Assembly: GCA_900546835.1 (NCBI GenBank)
Contig: UREH01000054.1
Location: 1-13,066, forward strand
Origin: an uncultured Porphyromonadaceae bacterium
Lineage (GTDB): Bacteria > Bacteroidota > Bacteroidia > Bacteroidales > Muribaculaceae
Direction of reading: 5' to 3'
Length of the DNA stretch: 13,066 nucleotides
Under the pieces are notes generated by a model. The model was not told the origin of the DNA. It did not search any database and saw only the letters and a program-made list of their open reading frames with translations. Below are positions 6,343 through 13,066 of the stretch, piece by piece. Position 1 is the stretch's first letter; every line of letters begins with the position of its first letter. Both the position numbers and the translations under genes were made by a program.

Positions 6343-6783
6343 TCAGGCGATGGTGACGAGCACGGCTCCTTCAAGCACGGCGTCGCCCTTGGCTACGGAG
6401 ATGGATGCCACCTTGCCGTCTACACCGGCCTTGATGGCGTTTTCCATTTTCATGGCCTCGAGGGTTACGACTGTGTCGGCTGCCTTGACCTCTTGGCCTA
6501 CGGTTACGTTGATGTCGAGCACGGTGCCGGGCAGCGGAGCTTTCACGGCGGTGCCGCCTGCTGCGGCAGTGGGGGCGGCCTTCGCGATTACTTTTTCGCC
6601 TGTGGCGGTGCGGGGCGCGGCTGCCGGTTTGGGAGTGGCTACCTTGATGGTGGTTGCAGCCTTCTGCTCGAGTTCAACCTTGTAGGGGGTGCCGTTTACT
6701 TCAACTTCGGCCACGCCGTTTTCGATGTCGCCGATGGCTACCTTGTAGAGGTTGCCGTTGATTTTATATTTATACTCTTTCAT
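6343..6783 (-). CDS. mmdC: Biotin carboxyl carrier protein of the decarboxylase (MmdC type)
   Basis: This 146-residue mobile carrier takes CO2 from the carboxyltransferase on its biotin and delivers it to the membrane beta subunit. Residues 1-42 form a small N-terminal domain seen in bacteroidal homologues. Residues 43-80 are an Ala/Pro/Thr-rich flexible linker, and 81-146 form the biotinyl domain. The biotinylation motif EAMKMEN (109-115) places biotin on K112. It lies between the gamma-type and beta subunit genes with gaps of about 58-59 bases, and no promoter is seen in either gap. No biotin carboxylase gene is nearby, which argues for decarboxylation rather than ATP-dependent carboxylation. 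A biotin protein ligase elsewhere must modify it. Confidence 0.93.
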   Translation of the reverse strand: MKEYKYKINGNLYKVAIGDIENGVAEVEVNGTPYKVELEQKAATTIKVATPKPAAAPRTATGEKVIAKAAPTAAAGGTAVKAPLPGTVLDINVTVGQEVKAADTVVTLEAMKMENAIKAGVDGKVASISVAKGDAVLEGAVLVTIA

Positions 6784-6842
6784 TGCGGTTATGAGGGTGA
6801 TGAGGATTAAAAGATCTGGATTTTAAGGATGGAGCCGATGGA

Positions 6843-7760
6843 TCAGTGGCGCGGCATCTGACGCAGGGTGTAGATATGCGAGCTCCAGGGCGAATAGTTT
6901 TTCTTCGCCTTGCTGAAAGTAAGGATGGTGCTTTCGAGGTCGTGAGCGTTGAGGTGCTCGTTGAGGGCGGCTGCGATAGCAGCGATAACCTCGCCGGAGT
7001 CGCCCTCGGGGCGGTCTGCGCGGGCTACTTCCTTGTGGCCGATGCCGTGGGCGGCCATTTTCTTGCGTTGCGAGCGGGCGGCGCCGATGCGGTTGATTAC
7101 ATAGAAGCAGATGCAGAGCAGAAGCAGTGCGGAGAAAACGATTGCCATAGCAGAAATTGTAAGGCCTACGCCGTTGGAATCAAGGTCGTGGAATTTCTGG
7201 ACCTTATCGTTAGTATCGCGGATTATGTTGTTGCTCGACGGGGTGACGATGCTGCCGTCAGAGTCGGTGCGGATTTCCCAGTCGGCGGCCGATGTGCCAA
7301 TTCCGTCGGATTTGCGGGCGAACGACTGGTCGGGCTGCAGCGGCGGAACGGTTATCGAGTCGATGAGCGTGCGGCCGTCGGCGTCGTAGATGCCAATCCA
7401 GTTGGCGCGGTCGGGAGCCAAGGTGAAATTGGTGTGGAATGTGCCGCGGGTGGGCTTGTTGTCGGCCCAGAAAATTATATGCTGGCGCTTGGGGATTCGG
7501 GTGTTGACGTCGCCCAGGGGCACAGGGTAGAGCGTTGGGCGGCTCGGGTCGTTCGTGAGGTAGACGCTCGAGATCTCAAGCGGGGCGTAGCTGGAGTTGA
7601 ACAGCTCAATCCAGGCTCCGTGCTCGCTGTAGTCGTCGACGACGTTCGTCTCGTTGACAACCATCACCTCGTTGATGCGCAGGGCTTTTCGGCCCTGTGC
7701 GGTCGAGGCGGCGCAACAACCGGCGAAAGCTACCAGTAAAAGAAGCAGTTTCTTCTTCAT
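6843..7760 (-). CDS. OadG/MmdD-type gamma subunit with an N-terminal lamin-tail domain
   Basis: The 305-residue protein has a signal peptide (1 to about 21, KKKLLLLLVAFAG). A lamin-tail-like beta domain follows at about 26-152 (LRINEVMV, then GAWIELFN at 48-55, then IIFWADN). One membrane span lies at about 199-223. The cytoplasmic tail ends EVIAAIAAALNEHLNAHD... and NYSPWSSHIYTLRQMP (288-303), typical of bacteroidal OadG proteins. OadG/MmdD subunits are normally about 80-120 residues, anchor the complex and help assemble it; here the extra domain would face the periplasm. A Cys pair at 15-16 gives a weak lipobox-like site (FAGC), so a lipoprotein form is possible but less likely. It lies between mmdA and the biotin carrier gene, and context supports the subunit role. 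What the lamin-tail domain binds is unknown. Confidence 0.85.
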   Translation of the reverse strand: MKKKLLLLLVAFAGCCAASTAQGRKALRINEVMVVNETNVVDDYSEHGAWIELFNSSYAPLEISSVYLTNDPSRPTLYPVPLGDVNTRIPKRQHIIFWADNKPTRGTFHTNFTLAPDRANWIGIYDADGRTLIDSITVPPLQPDQSFARKSDGIGTSAADWEIRTDSDGSIVTPSSNNIIRDTNDKVQKFHDLDSNGVGLTISAMAIVFSALLLLCICFYVINRIGAARSQRKKMAAHGIGHKEVARADRPEGDSGEVIAAIAAALNEHLNAHDLESTILTFSKAKKNYSPWSSHIYTLRQMPRH

Positions 7761-7801
7761 GGAGTTTGGTGATTTTTCGGTTAACTTGAAAGGATTTGCA
7801 T

Positions 7802-7833
7802 GGCTTCCGGCGGCGCATCAGGCCACCGGAGCC
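7802..7833 (-). other. GC-rich hairpin between mmdA and the gamma subunit gene
   Basis: ggcttccgg (7802-7810) and ccggagcc (7826-7833) pair with a one-base bulge in the 98-base gap between these genes. There is no T-run beyond it. It may stabilise or separate parts of the operon mRNA rather than end it. Confidence 0.5.
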
Positions 7834-7858
7834 GTGCTTGATGAAGATGAATGGATTA

Positions 7859-9412
7859 TCAGAGTGGTATGTTGCCGTGTTTCTTCGCGGGATTGGTCAC
7901 GCGTTTGGTGGCAAGCTGCTGCAGTGCGCGGATAATGCGGAAACGGGTATTGCGGGGTTCGATTACGTCGTCGATATAGCCGTATTTCGCTGCATTGTAG
8001 GGGTTGCAGAAAAGCTTGTTGTATTCGGCCTCCTTCTCGGCAAGCACCTTCTTGGGGTCGTCAGATGCCTTGGCTTCCTTGGCGTAGAGTACTTCTACGG
8101 CGCCTGCACCGCCCATTACGGCGATTTCCGCCGTAGGCCATGCATAGTTCATGTCGCCGCGCAGCTGTTTGCAGCTCATCACGATGTGCGAGCCGCCGTA
8201 GCTCTTGCGGAGTGTTACCGTTACCTTGGGCACGGTGGCTTCGCCATAGGCGTAAAGCAGTTTGGCGCCATGCAGGATTACGCCGTTGTACTCCTGACCG
8301 GTGCCGGGAAGGAATCCGGGAACATCGACGAGCGATACCAGAGGAATGTTGAAGGCATCGCAGAAACGCACGAAGCGTGCGGCTTTGCGCGATGCGTTGC
8401 TGTCGAGCACGCCGGCGAGGAATTTGGGCTGGTTGGCCACGATGCCGACGCTCTGGCCGTTGAAGCGGGCGAAGCCTATGATGATGTTGCGGGCATAGTC
8501 GCGCTGGATTTCAAGGAATTCGCCGTTGTCGACGATTGCTCCGATTATCTCATACATGTCGTACGGGCGGTTGGGGCTGTCGGGGACGATTTCGTTGAGC
8601 GAATCCTCCATGCGGTCGATGGGGTCGTTGCACTCCACCGTCGGTGCATCCTCAAGGTTGTTCTGGGGAATATAGCCGAGGAGTTTGCGGACGATCTTGA
8701 TGGCTTCCTCGCCGTCTTCGGCAGCGAAATGGCATACGCCGCTCTTCTGCGAGTGGACGGTAGCGCCGCCGAGCTGCTCCTGGGTGACGTCCTCGCCTGT
8801 AACGGTCTTAACAACCTTCGGACCGGTGAGGAACATGTAGCTGATACCCTTGGCCATGATGGTGAAGTCGGTCAGGGCAGGGGAGTATACGGCTCCGCCG
8901 GCACAGGGGCCGAGGATGGCCGAAATCTGAGGTATCACGCCCGATGCGAGGATGTTGCGCTGGAAGATTTCGGCGTAGCCGGCCAGCGCGTTGATGCCTT
9001 CCTGGATACGTGCACCTCCCGAGTCGTTGAGGCCGATTACCGGTGCGCCCATCTTCATGGCCATATCCATGATCTTGCAGATTTTGAGGGCCATGGTCTC
9101 GGAGAGCGAACCGCCGAACTCTGTGAAGTCCTGGGCGAATACGTAGACCAGACGGCCGTCGATTGTGCCGTAGCCGGTCACCACGCCGTCGCCGAGGAAG
9201 GTCTTCTTTTCCTGGCCGAAGTTGTGGCAGCGGTGTGTCACGAACATGTCGAGCTCTTCAAACGAGCCCTCGTCGAGCAGCTGGGCGATGCGTTCGCGGG
9301 CGGTGTACTTGCCGCGCTCGTGCTGTTTCTCGATTGCCTTTTCGCCACCGCCGATGCGTGCTTTCTCGCGCAGGGCGATAAGCTCCTGTATTTTTTCAAT
9401 CTGATTGCTCAT
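7859..9412 (-). CDS. mmdA: Methylmalonyl-CoA decarboxylase carboxyltransferase (alpha) subunit
   Basis: The 517-residue cytoplasmic subunit moves the carboxyl group of (S)-methylmalonyl-CoA to the carrier biotin, leaving propionyl-CoA. It has the two crotonase-like halves of the acyl-CoA carboxylase beta family. The N-half has SGGARIQEG (131-139) and [13 protein letters not shown] (168-180), which form an oxyanion hole. The C-half has [13 protein letters not shown] (362-374), GAKLLYAY (382-389) and [11 protein letters not shown] (402-412). The length is normal for MmdA/PccB. By sequence alone it could be a propionyl-CoA carboxylase beta chain. The downstream carrier, OadG-like and OadB-like genes favour the Na+-pump decarboxylase. 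The start [18 protein letters not shown] is typical of the family. Confidence 0.93.
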   Translation of the reverse strand: MSNQIEKIQELIALREKARIGGGEKAIEKQHERGKYTARERIAQLLDEGSFEELDMFVTHRCHNFGQEKKTFLGDGVVTGYGTIDGRLVYVFAQDFTEFGGSLSETMALKICKIMDMAMKMGAPVIGLNDSGGARIQEGINALAGYAEIFQRNILASGVIPQISAILGPCAGGAVYSPALTDFTIMAKGISYMFLTGPKVVKTVTGEDVTQEQLGGATVHSQKSGVCHFAAEDGEEAIKIVRKLLGYIPQNNLEDAPTVECNDPIDRMEDSLNEIVPDSPNRPYDMYEIIGAIVDNGEFLEIQRDYARNIIIGFARFNGQSVGIVANQPKFLAGVLDSNASRKAARFVRFCDAFNIPLVSLVDVPGFLPGTGQEYNGVILHGAKLLYAYGEATVPKVTVTLRKSYGGSHIVMSCKQLRGDMNYAWPTAEIAVMGGAGAVEVLYAKEAKASDDPKKVLAEKEAEYNKLFCNPYNAAKYGYIDDVIEPRNTRFRIIRALQQLATKRVTNPAKKHGNIPL

Positions 9413-9442
9413 AAGTAGTTGTATTTGTTATTAAACTGCTGA

Positions 9443-9480
9443 GGCGGCTCCTCTGGGCCGTTGGCCGGAAGGATGCCGCC
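9443..9480 (-). other. GC-rich hairpin between the epimerase gene and mmdA
   Basis: ggcggc-tcct (9443-9452) pairs with agga-t-gccgcc (9470-9480) with one bulged base, and the loop contains ggcc-gtt-ggcc. It fills most of the 85-base gap and lacks a T-run. It could slow decay of the mmdA mRNA, be a processing site, or partly attenuate transcription. Confidence 0.5.
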
Positions 9481-9497
9481 AGGCATTTGGGATTTGT

Positions 9498-9920
9498 TTA
9501 TTTCTTTTTGGGATCCTCACAAAGTTCAACGAGGGTGCCCATCGTCGATTTGGGGTGTAGGAAAGCGATGTTGAGACCTTCAGCACCGCGGCGGGGAGCC
9601 TTGTCGATAAGGCGGCCGCCCTTCTGCTCTACTTCTGCCAGAGCGTTGGCAACGCCGTCGGCAATGGCGAATGCCACGTGCTGAATACCGCCGCGGCCGC
9701 CGTTGTTGGCTATGAATTTGGAGATGGCGCTGTCGTCGGCGGTCCCTTCAAGAAGCTCTATTTTGGTCTGACCGACCTGGAAGAAGGCCGTGCGCACTTT
9801 CTGGTCGGCAACTTCTTCGATGGCGAAGCATTTCAGGCCGAGCATGTTTTCGTAGAAAGGGATGGCCTCGTCGAGCGATGGAACGGCGATGCCGATGTGT
9901 TCGATATGGGAAATTTCCAT
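9498..9920 (-). CDS. mce: Methylmalonyl-CoA epimerase
   Basis: The 140-residue protein of the VOC/glyoxalase fold interconverts (R)- and (S)-methylmalonyl-CoA. This supplies the S form used by MmdA after the B12-dependent mutase has made the R form from succinyl-CoA. The metal ligands of the family can be placed at H8 (HIEHIGIAV), E55 (KIELLEG), H81 (IQHVAFAI) and E132 (GTLVELCE). The length matches the usual 130-150. It is the first gene of the five-gene run and precedes mmdA by 85 bases. A TACTTTTG -7 element lies about 110 bases before the ATG. Methylmalonyl-CoA mutase is not in the window and must be encoded elsewhere. Confidence 0.93.
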   Translation of the reverse strand: MEISHIEHIGIAVPSLDEAIPFYENMLGLKCFAIEEVADQKVRTAFFQVGQTKIELLEGTADDSAISKFIANNGGRGGIQHVAFAIADGVANALAEVEQKGGRLIDKAPRRGAEGLNIAFLHPKSTMGTLVELCEDPKKK

Positions 9921-10029
9921 GTCTGTGTGGGTATTGATGAAAGTTAAGAATTCAGTTGTGAGTCGTCGGGCGGCATTCCCGGATATTGCGCTGTTGGCGC
10001 GTCGGGAGCGGAGAGGGCATTTTGCGCAA

Positions 10030-10056
10030 CAAAAGTAGCGATTTTTATTAAAACAA
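10030..10056 (-). promoter_or_regulatory. Probable promoter of the mce-mmd operon
   Basis: On the minus strand TACTTTTG (10037-10030) matches TAnnTTTG. TTG at 10056-10054 is only 16 bases upstream instead of about 20. The start would be near 10023, giving a leader of about 100 nt before mce. It is the best match between the serine deaminase terminator and mce. Confidence 0.45.
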
Positions 10057-10091
10057 CCGAATGTTTGGCCCTCAAACTTCGGCGTTTTGCC

Positions 10092-10111
10092 AAAAAGCTC
10101 CGTGCCGGAGC
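10092..10111 (-). terminator. Terminator of the L-serine deaminase gene
   Basis: On the minus strand GCTCCG-GCA-CGGAGC (10111-10097) forms a perfect 6-bp stem with a 3-base loop, followed at once by five T. It lies 34 bases beyond the stop codon and insulates this gene from the mce operon. Confidence 0.9.
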
Positions 10112-10144
10112 GGCGATATGTCCCGACCGGATATAGAATGCAGA

Positions 10145-11341
10145 CTATTTTATCGCCGCCAGACCTCCGAGTGCAGTTTCCTTATATAGCGACGGGATGT
10201 CGTGGCCCGTCTGCTTCATCACCGAGACGATACGGTCGAAGCTTATGGAATGACGCCCGTCGGAGAAAGCGGCATAGAGATTGGCGTCGAGTGCGCGGGC
10301 TGCTGCATAGGCGTTGCGCTCTATGCAAGGAATCTGTACGAGTCCGCATACAGGGTCGCATGTTAGCCCGAGATGGTGCTCGAGCCCCATCTCCGCAGAA
10401 TATTCAATCTGTGCCGGCGTGCCTCCGAAAAGCTGCGAGGCAGCTGCCGCGGCCATAGCGCAGGCAACGCCCACTTCTCCCTGGCAGCCCACTTCCGCTC
10501 CAGAGACGGATGCGTTGTGTTTCACCACATTGCCGAAAAGTCCGGCCGTGGCCAGCGCGCGCAGTATGCGCTGTTCCGAAAAGTTTTTCGACGTATAGAG
10601 ATGGTAGAGCACTGCCGGAACGATGCCGCAGCTCCCGCAGGTCGGGGCGGTCACGATCTTACCGCCGGCGGCATTCTCCTCGCTTACGGCAAGCGCATAG
10701 GCATAGACAAGGCCACGGCTTTTCAGACTCTGGCTGTGGCCCGAAGCGTTCATGTAGTAGGCTACCGCCTTGCGGCGCACGCCGAGGCCACCCGGGAGCA
10801 CTCCTTCCTCCTCTATGCCGCGCTCCACAGCCTCGCGCATAACCTTCCATACCTCCGCGAGGTAATCCCATATGGCCGGACCCTCGCAATTCTGCACGTA
10901 TTCCCAATAGGAGAGCCCCGTGCGCTCGCACCATGCCAGTATATCCTTTATGGTAGTCATGTCGTAGATGCTCTCCGACGGTGCGCGGTCTTCCCCTTCG
11001 CGCACGATGTCGCCCCCGCCGATACTGTACCAGGTGATGGATTCAGTAGCGTTGCCGTTGATGTCGAACGCCTCAAACGTCATTCCGTTGGGGTGAAACG
11101 GCAGAAACGTATCCGGTTTCCACACAATCTCGCAGGGCGCCGAACTCTCGAGTTCCTCGAGTATGGCACGGTCGGTAAGGTGACCGCGGCCGGTGGCGGC
11201 AAGCGAGCCGTAGAGCGTCACGCGGCGGGAGGCCGCCGTGGGGGTCTTCCCGAGAAATATCCTTGCGGCCTTGCGCGGTCCCATCGTATGCGACGACGAG
11301 GGTCCGAAACCGATTTTATAGATTTGTCTTATTGATTCCAT
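10145..11341 (-). CDS. sdaA: L-serine ammonia-lyase (iron-sulfur, single chain)
   Basis: The 398-residue cytoplasmic enzyme deaminates L-serine to pyruvate and ammonia using a [4Fe-4S] cluster. The N-terminal beta domain carries GPSSSHTMGP (13-22). The C-terminal alpha domain begins around 130 and carries TAPTCGSCG (231-239). Cluster ligands can be assigned to C286 (EVGCQGE), C328 (GLTCDP) and C339 (QIPCIERN). Their spacings of 42 and 11 residues equal those of E. coli SdaA. The conserved opening ESIRQIYKIG supports the ATG at 11341. It is monocistronic, with its own promoter and terminator. The -7 box ends only 7 bases before the ATG, so the mRNA is probably leaderless or nearly so. Serine-derived pyruvate would feed the same fermentation, but co-regulation with the mmd operon is not shown. 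Confidence 0.93.
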   Translation of the reverse strand: MESIRQIYKIGFGPSSSHTMGPRKAARIFLGKTPTAASRRVTLYGSLAATGRGHLTDRAILEELESSAPCEIVWKPDTFLPFHPNGMTFEAFDINGNATESITWYSIGGGDIVREGEDRAPSESIYDMTTIKDILAWCERTGLSYWEYVQNCEGPAIWDYLAEVWKVMREAVERGIEEEGVLPGGLGVRRKAVAYYMNASGHSQSLKSRGLVYAYALAVSEENAAGGKIVTAPTCGSCGIVPAVLYHLYTSKNFSEQRILRALATAGLFGNVVKHNASVSGAEVGCQGEVGVACAMAAAAASQLFGGTPAQIEYSAEMGLEHHLGLTCDPVCGLVQIPCIERNAYAAARALDANLYAAFSDGRHSISFDRIVSVMKQTGHDIPSLYKETALGGLAAIK

Positions 11342-11348
11342 ATGGTTA

Positions 11349-11379
11349 CAAATTTACCCACAATCCGCCACTATACCAA
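11349..11379 (-). promoter_or_regulatory. Promoter of sdaA, adjacent to the start codon
   Basis: On the minus strand TTG (11379-11377), exactly 20 bases, then TAAATTTG (11356-11349) is a full consensus match. Seven bases (TAACCAT) separate it from the ATG. The Bacteroidetes start point lies about 7 bases past the -7 box, so transcription would begin at or next to the A of the ATG. Confidence 0.7.
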
Positions 11380-11562
11380 CAGAAATCGCCTGAAAATTAT
11401 GTCGGAGTGTCGCCCGGATGTCGGGAAGGGAGTGTAGGTCATTTCGCTGCCGCGAGGCTGCACAGCGGCGAAAACTTTGCCGCGCAGGCGGTTGTTCTAT
11501 ATATAAACCCTCCGGCTCAGCCCCGTAGAAGCTCCGGGCCGGAACTTTAAGACGCTACAACT

Positions 11563-12447
11563 ATGAAAACCAGACTGATTTTAGGAACCATCGCGCTCGC
11601 CGCACTTACACTGACCGGATGTGTCAGCTCGAAGAAATACCAGCGGCTGCAGAGCGAATACACACGCCTCTCGGCCGACTACAACGACCGCCAGCTCGAG
11701 CTCGCCCAATGCAAGACCAACGGTGGAAACCTCGACCAGATGCTCGCCGACGAGCGCCGCCGTAACCAGGAACTACGCGACGACTATGCTTCCCTGCAGG
11801 CGTCGCTCGACCAGAGCCTGCGGCAAAGCACCCAGGGAAGTGTCAATATTTCAAAACTCGTCGACGAAATCAACGCCTCCAACCGCTACATCAAGCAGCT
11901 TGTCGATGCTAAGTCTAAATCCGACTCGCTCAACATGGTGCTCACCAACAACCTTACGCGCTCGCTCAGCCGTGCGGAGATGCAGGATGTAGATGTCAAG
12001 GTGCTCAAGGGCGTTGTATACATTTCGCTGGCCGACAATATGCTCTTCAAGTCGGGAAGCTATGAAATCAGCTCCCGCGCCATGGATATACTGAGCAAAA
12101 TCGCCAGGATAATAAAAGATTACAGCACATACGACGTGCTTGTGGAGGGCAATACCGACAATGTTCCCATCTCGCGGCCCAATATCCGCAACAACTGGGA
12201 TTTGAGCGCCCTGCGCGCCTCATCCGTAGTTCAGGTGCTTCAGAATAAATTCGGCGTGGATCCCAAACGTCTCACCGCCGCCGGCCGCGGCGAGTACAAT
12301 ACAATCGCCACAAACGCCACGCCCGAGGGGCGTCAGCTCAACCGTCGCACCCAGATTATAATCACTCCGAACCTCAACCAGTTCATGGAGCTCATCGACA
12401 AGGCGCCGGCAACCGACGCTACGACGCCTGCTGCGAAGCCCGCATGA
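11563..12447 (+). CDS. OmpA-family lipoprotein with coiled coil
   Basis: The 294-residue protein probably tethers the outer membrane to peptidoglycan. It has a lipoprotein signal peptide with lipobox LTGC and the lipidated Cys at position 20. A charged, Gln/Arg/Asp-rich helical region at about 24-135 looks like a coiled coil. An OmpA/MotB-like C-terminal domain covers about 143-268, with VEGNTDNVP (194-202), NWDLSALRASSV (211-222) and GRQLNRRTQI (256-265). The conserved D199 and R262 would bind diaminopimelate of peptidoglycan. The tail is Ala/Thr/Pro-rich. It is transcribed divergently from sdaA across a 221-base gap. I find no good TAnnTTTG box for it, and no terminator after its stop. It lacks an OmpA beta-barrel, so it is not a porin. 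Confidence 0.92.
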   Translation: MKTRLILGTIALAALTLTGCVSSKKYQRLQSEYTRLSADYNDRQLELAQCKTNGGNLDQMLADERRRNQELRDDYASLQASLDQSLRQSTQGSVNISKLVDEINASNRYIKQLVDAKSKSDSLNMVLTNNLTRSLSRAEMQDVDVKVLKGVVYISLADNMLFKSGSYEISSRAMDILSKIARIIKDYSTYDVLVEGNTDNVPISRPNIRNNWDLSALRASSVVQVLQNKFGVDPKRLTAAGRGEYNTIATNATPEGRQLNRRTQIIITPNLNQFMELIDKAPATDATTPAAKPA

Positions 12448-12537
12448 AAGCCGCATTACCGACAGCATACCACCTTTCATCCCGACAGCCGAATTGACAT
12501 CCCTCAAAAAATAAAACTGAAAAAACTGCGTCGGCTA

Positions 12538-12568
12538 TTGCATAATTGAAACCAAACTCCTACCTTTG
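12538..12568 (+). promoter_or_regulatory. Promoter of tRNA-Ser
   Basis: TTG (12538-12540), 20 bases, then TACCTTTG (12561-12568) is a full Bacteroidetes promoter match. Transcription would start near 12575, about 57 bases before the mature tRNA. Confidence 0.78.
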
Positions 12569-12631
12569 CATCGCTTTTGGGAACGCTAGCGGCTTTAGGC
12601 CGCAAGAATCAGGCAACCCCCGCATAGCAAT

Positions 12632-12721
12632 GGAGAGGTGGGTGAGTGGCTGAAACCACCAGTTTGCTAAACTGACGTAGGAGCAATCCTACCACGAGTT
12701 CGAATCTCGTCCTCTCCGCCA
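12632..12721 (+). tRNA. tRNA-Ser (anticodon GCT)
   Basis: The 90-nt gene includes encoded CCA. The acceptor stem GGAGAGG (12632-12638) pairs perfectly with CCTCTCC (12711-12717), followed by discriminator G and CCA. Anticodon GCT is at 12666-12668 in the loop TTGCTAA. A long variable arm (GTAGGA...TCCTAC, about 12677-12692) is diagnostic of a class II serine tRNA. The T-arm is ACGAG-TTCGAAT-CTCGT. It reads AGC and AGT codons. Its 3' end is probably the attachment site of the integrase element to the right. Confidence 0.96.
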
Positions 12722-12733
12722 AAACATTATCCC

Positions 12734-12764
12734 AATCCCTGTAAGCAGCTCACTTACAGGGATT
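12734..12764 (+). terminator. Hairpin after tRNA-Ser
   Basis: aatccctgtaag (12734-12745) and cttacagggatt (12753-12764) are perfect 12-bp complements around a 7-base loop. T-rich sequence follows (ttccatttta). It starts 13 bases after the CCA and fits a tRNA terminator. If the element inserted inside the tRNA 3' end, this hairpin would be element-borne. Confidence 0.6.
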
Positions 12765-12822
12765 TCCATTTTAGGGGATTTGCCCGGAAATGCCGCCAAA
12801 ACGCCCCGAAATGACATAGTCG

Positions 12823-12969
12823 TGCTACACACATGCTACACGACCGCAGCGGTGGAAACCGTGTAGCAAAAATTTAACTAACTATTTGATATGGCGTGAT
12901 TTGTCATAGTTTTGTCTGCTCAAAATCTTAAAGTAGTTAATACCTTTGCGGCTACAATCTGCTACACAA
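12823..12969 (+). repeat. TGCTACAC repeats upstream of an integrase
   Basis: TGCTACAC occurs at 12823-12830, 12834-12841 and 12960-12967, with its complement (cgtgtagca) at 12860-12868 and a partial gctaca at 12951-12956. The inverted pair 12834-12842/12860-12868 is 9 bp and perfect. Repeats between a tRNA att site and an integrase gene are usually arm-type binding sites for integrase and its helper; this role is inferred. Confidence 0.6.
12941..12948 (+). promoter_or_regulatory. -7 element of the right-end integrase gene
   Basis: TACCTTTG matches TAnnTTTG and lies 53 bases before the ATG. The closest upstream TTG is 26 bases away rather than about 20, so the promoter may need help from a bound protein at the flanking repeats. 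Confidence 0.4.
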
Positions 12970-13001
12970 CACGCAAAGGATAAAATTTAACACTTTAACA
13001 T

Positions 13002-13066
13002 ATGAGTAAGAGCAATCTTAACATCCGCTTTTACCTGCGCACAAATCACGTCAACAAGGACGGCAC
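13002..13066 (+). CDS. N-terminus of a tyrosine integrase, cut by the window end
   Basis: Only 21 codons are present. They start MSKSNLNIRFYLRTNH and continue NKDG, the usual opening strand (a short MxxxxNIRFYLR stretch, then a KDG/KNG turn) of the arm-binding domain of Bacteroidetes phage-type integrases. Its place 280 bases downstream of a tRNA 3' end, pointing away from it, with repeats between, supports the assignment. It is a different protein from the broken integrase at the left end. The family call from so few residues is tentative but the context is strong. Confidence 0.7.
   Translation, partial: MSKSNLNIRFYLRTNHVNKDG

Noticed and set aside
6846..7739. A 297-codon plus-strand frame opposite the gamma subunit gene
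   Set aside because: It mirrors a gene with clear signal, lamin-tail, membrane and OadG segments; its own translation shows no domain.
7796..9418. A 540-codon open frame on the plus strand opposite mmdA
   Set aside because: It is antisense to a clear full-length mmdA. Long antisense frames arise when GC-rich third positions leave few stop codons. The protein has no recognisable domain.
10373..11335. A 320-codon plus-strand frame opposite sdaA
   Set aside because: It is a shadow of sdaA, whose iron-sulfur cysteines and motifs are unmistakable.

Overview
The window reads as a piece of a Bacteroidales chromosome, probably a gut member of the Muribaculaceae/Bacteroidaceae side; the family is inference. 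The evidence is promoters of the Bacteroidetes type (TTG, about 20 bases, TAnnTTTG), almost no Shine-Dalgarno sites, tyrosine integrases of the Bacteroides conjugative-element type, and a sodium-pumping methylmalonyl-CoA decarboxylase operon typical of succinate/propionate fermenters. The core genes are visibly GC-richer than both ends. The first 43 bases are not genomic: they contain a Nextera transposase adapter, so the window starts at a contig edge.

Left end (1-2300), accessory DNA: the tail of an AT-rich unknown gene, a promoter-plus-terminator unit of about 190 nt that looks like a non-coding RNA gene, a dense set of repeated GGGAGC and TACCAC motifs, and a tyrosine integrase that breaks off before its catalytic C-terminus. 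This looks like the remnant of an integrated element.

Middle (2299-4700), mixed and partly decayed: a Nudix ADP-ribose pyrophosphatase, an aldo/keto reductase missing its N-terminal third, an 87-aa orphan protein, a tiny unit that could encode a 25-aa hydrophobic peptide, and tRNA-Gln(CTG).

Core block (5053-11341), all on the minus strand: methylmalonyl-CoA epimerase, carboxyltransferase (mmdA), a gamma/OadG subunit with an N-terminal lamin-tail domain, the biotin carrier protein and the membrane beta subunit, closed by a strong terminator. Together they would epimerise (R)/(S)-methylmalonyl-CoA, decarboxylate it to propionyl-CoA and export Na+. Upstream lies a separate L-serine deaminase unit with its own terminator and a promoter so close to the ATG that its mRNA is probably leaderless. 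Divergent from it is an OmpA-family lipoprotein.

Right end (12480-13066): tRNA-Ser(GCT) with a clear promoter and encoded CCA, a hairpin just downstream, a cluster of TGCTACAC repeats, and the first 21 codons of a second tyrosine integrase. This is the usual left edge of an element inserted at a tRNA 3' end; the rest lies beyond the window. No CRISPR array, rRNA or intact insertion sequence was seen.
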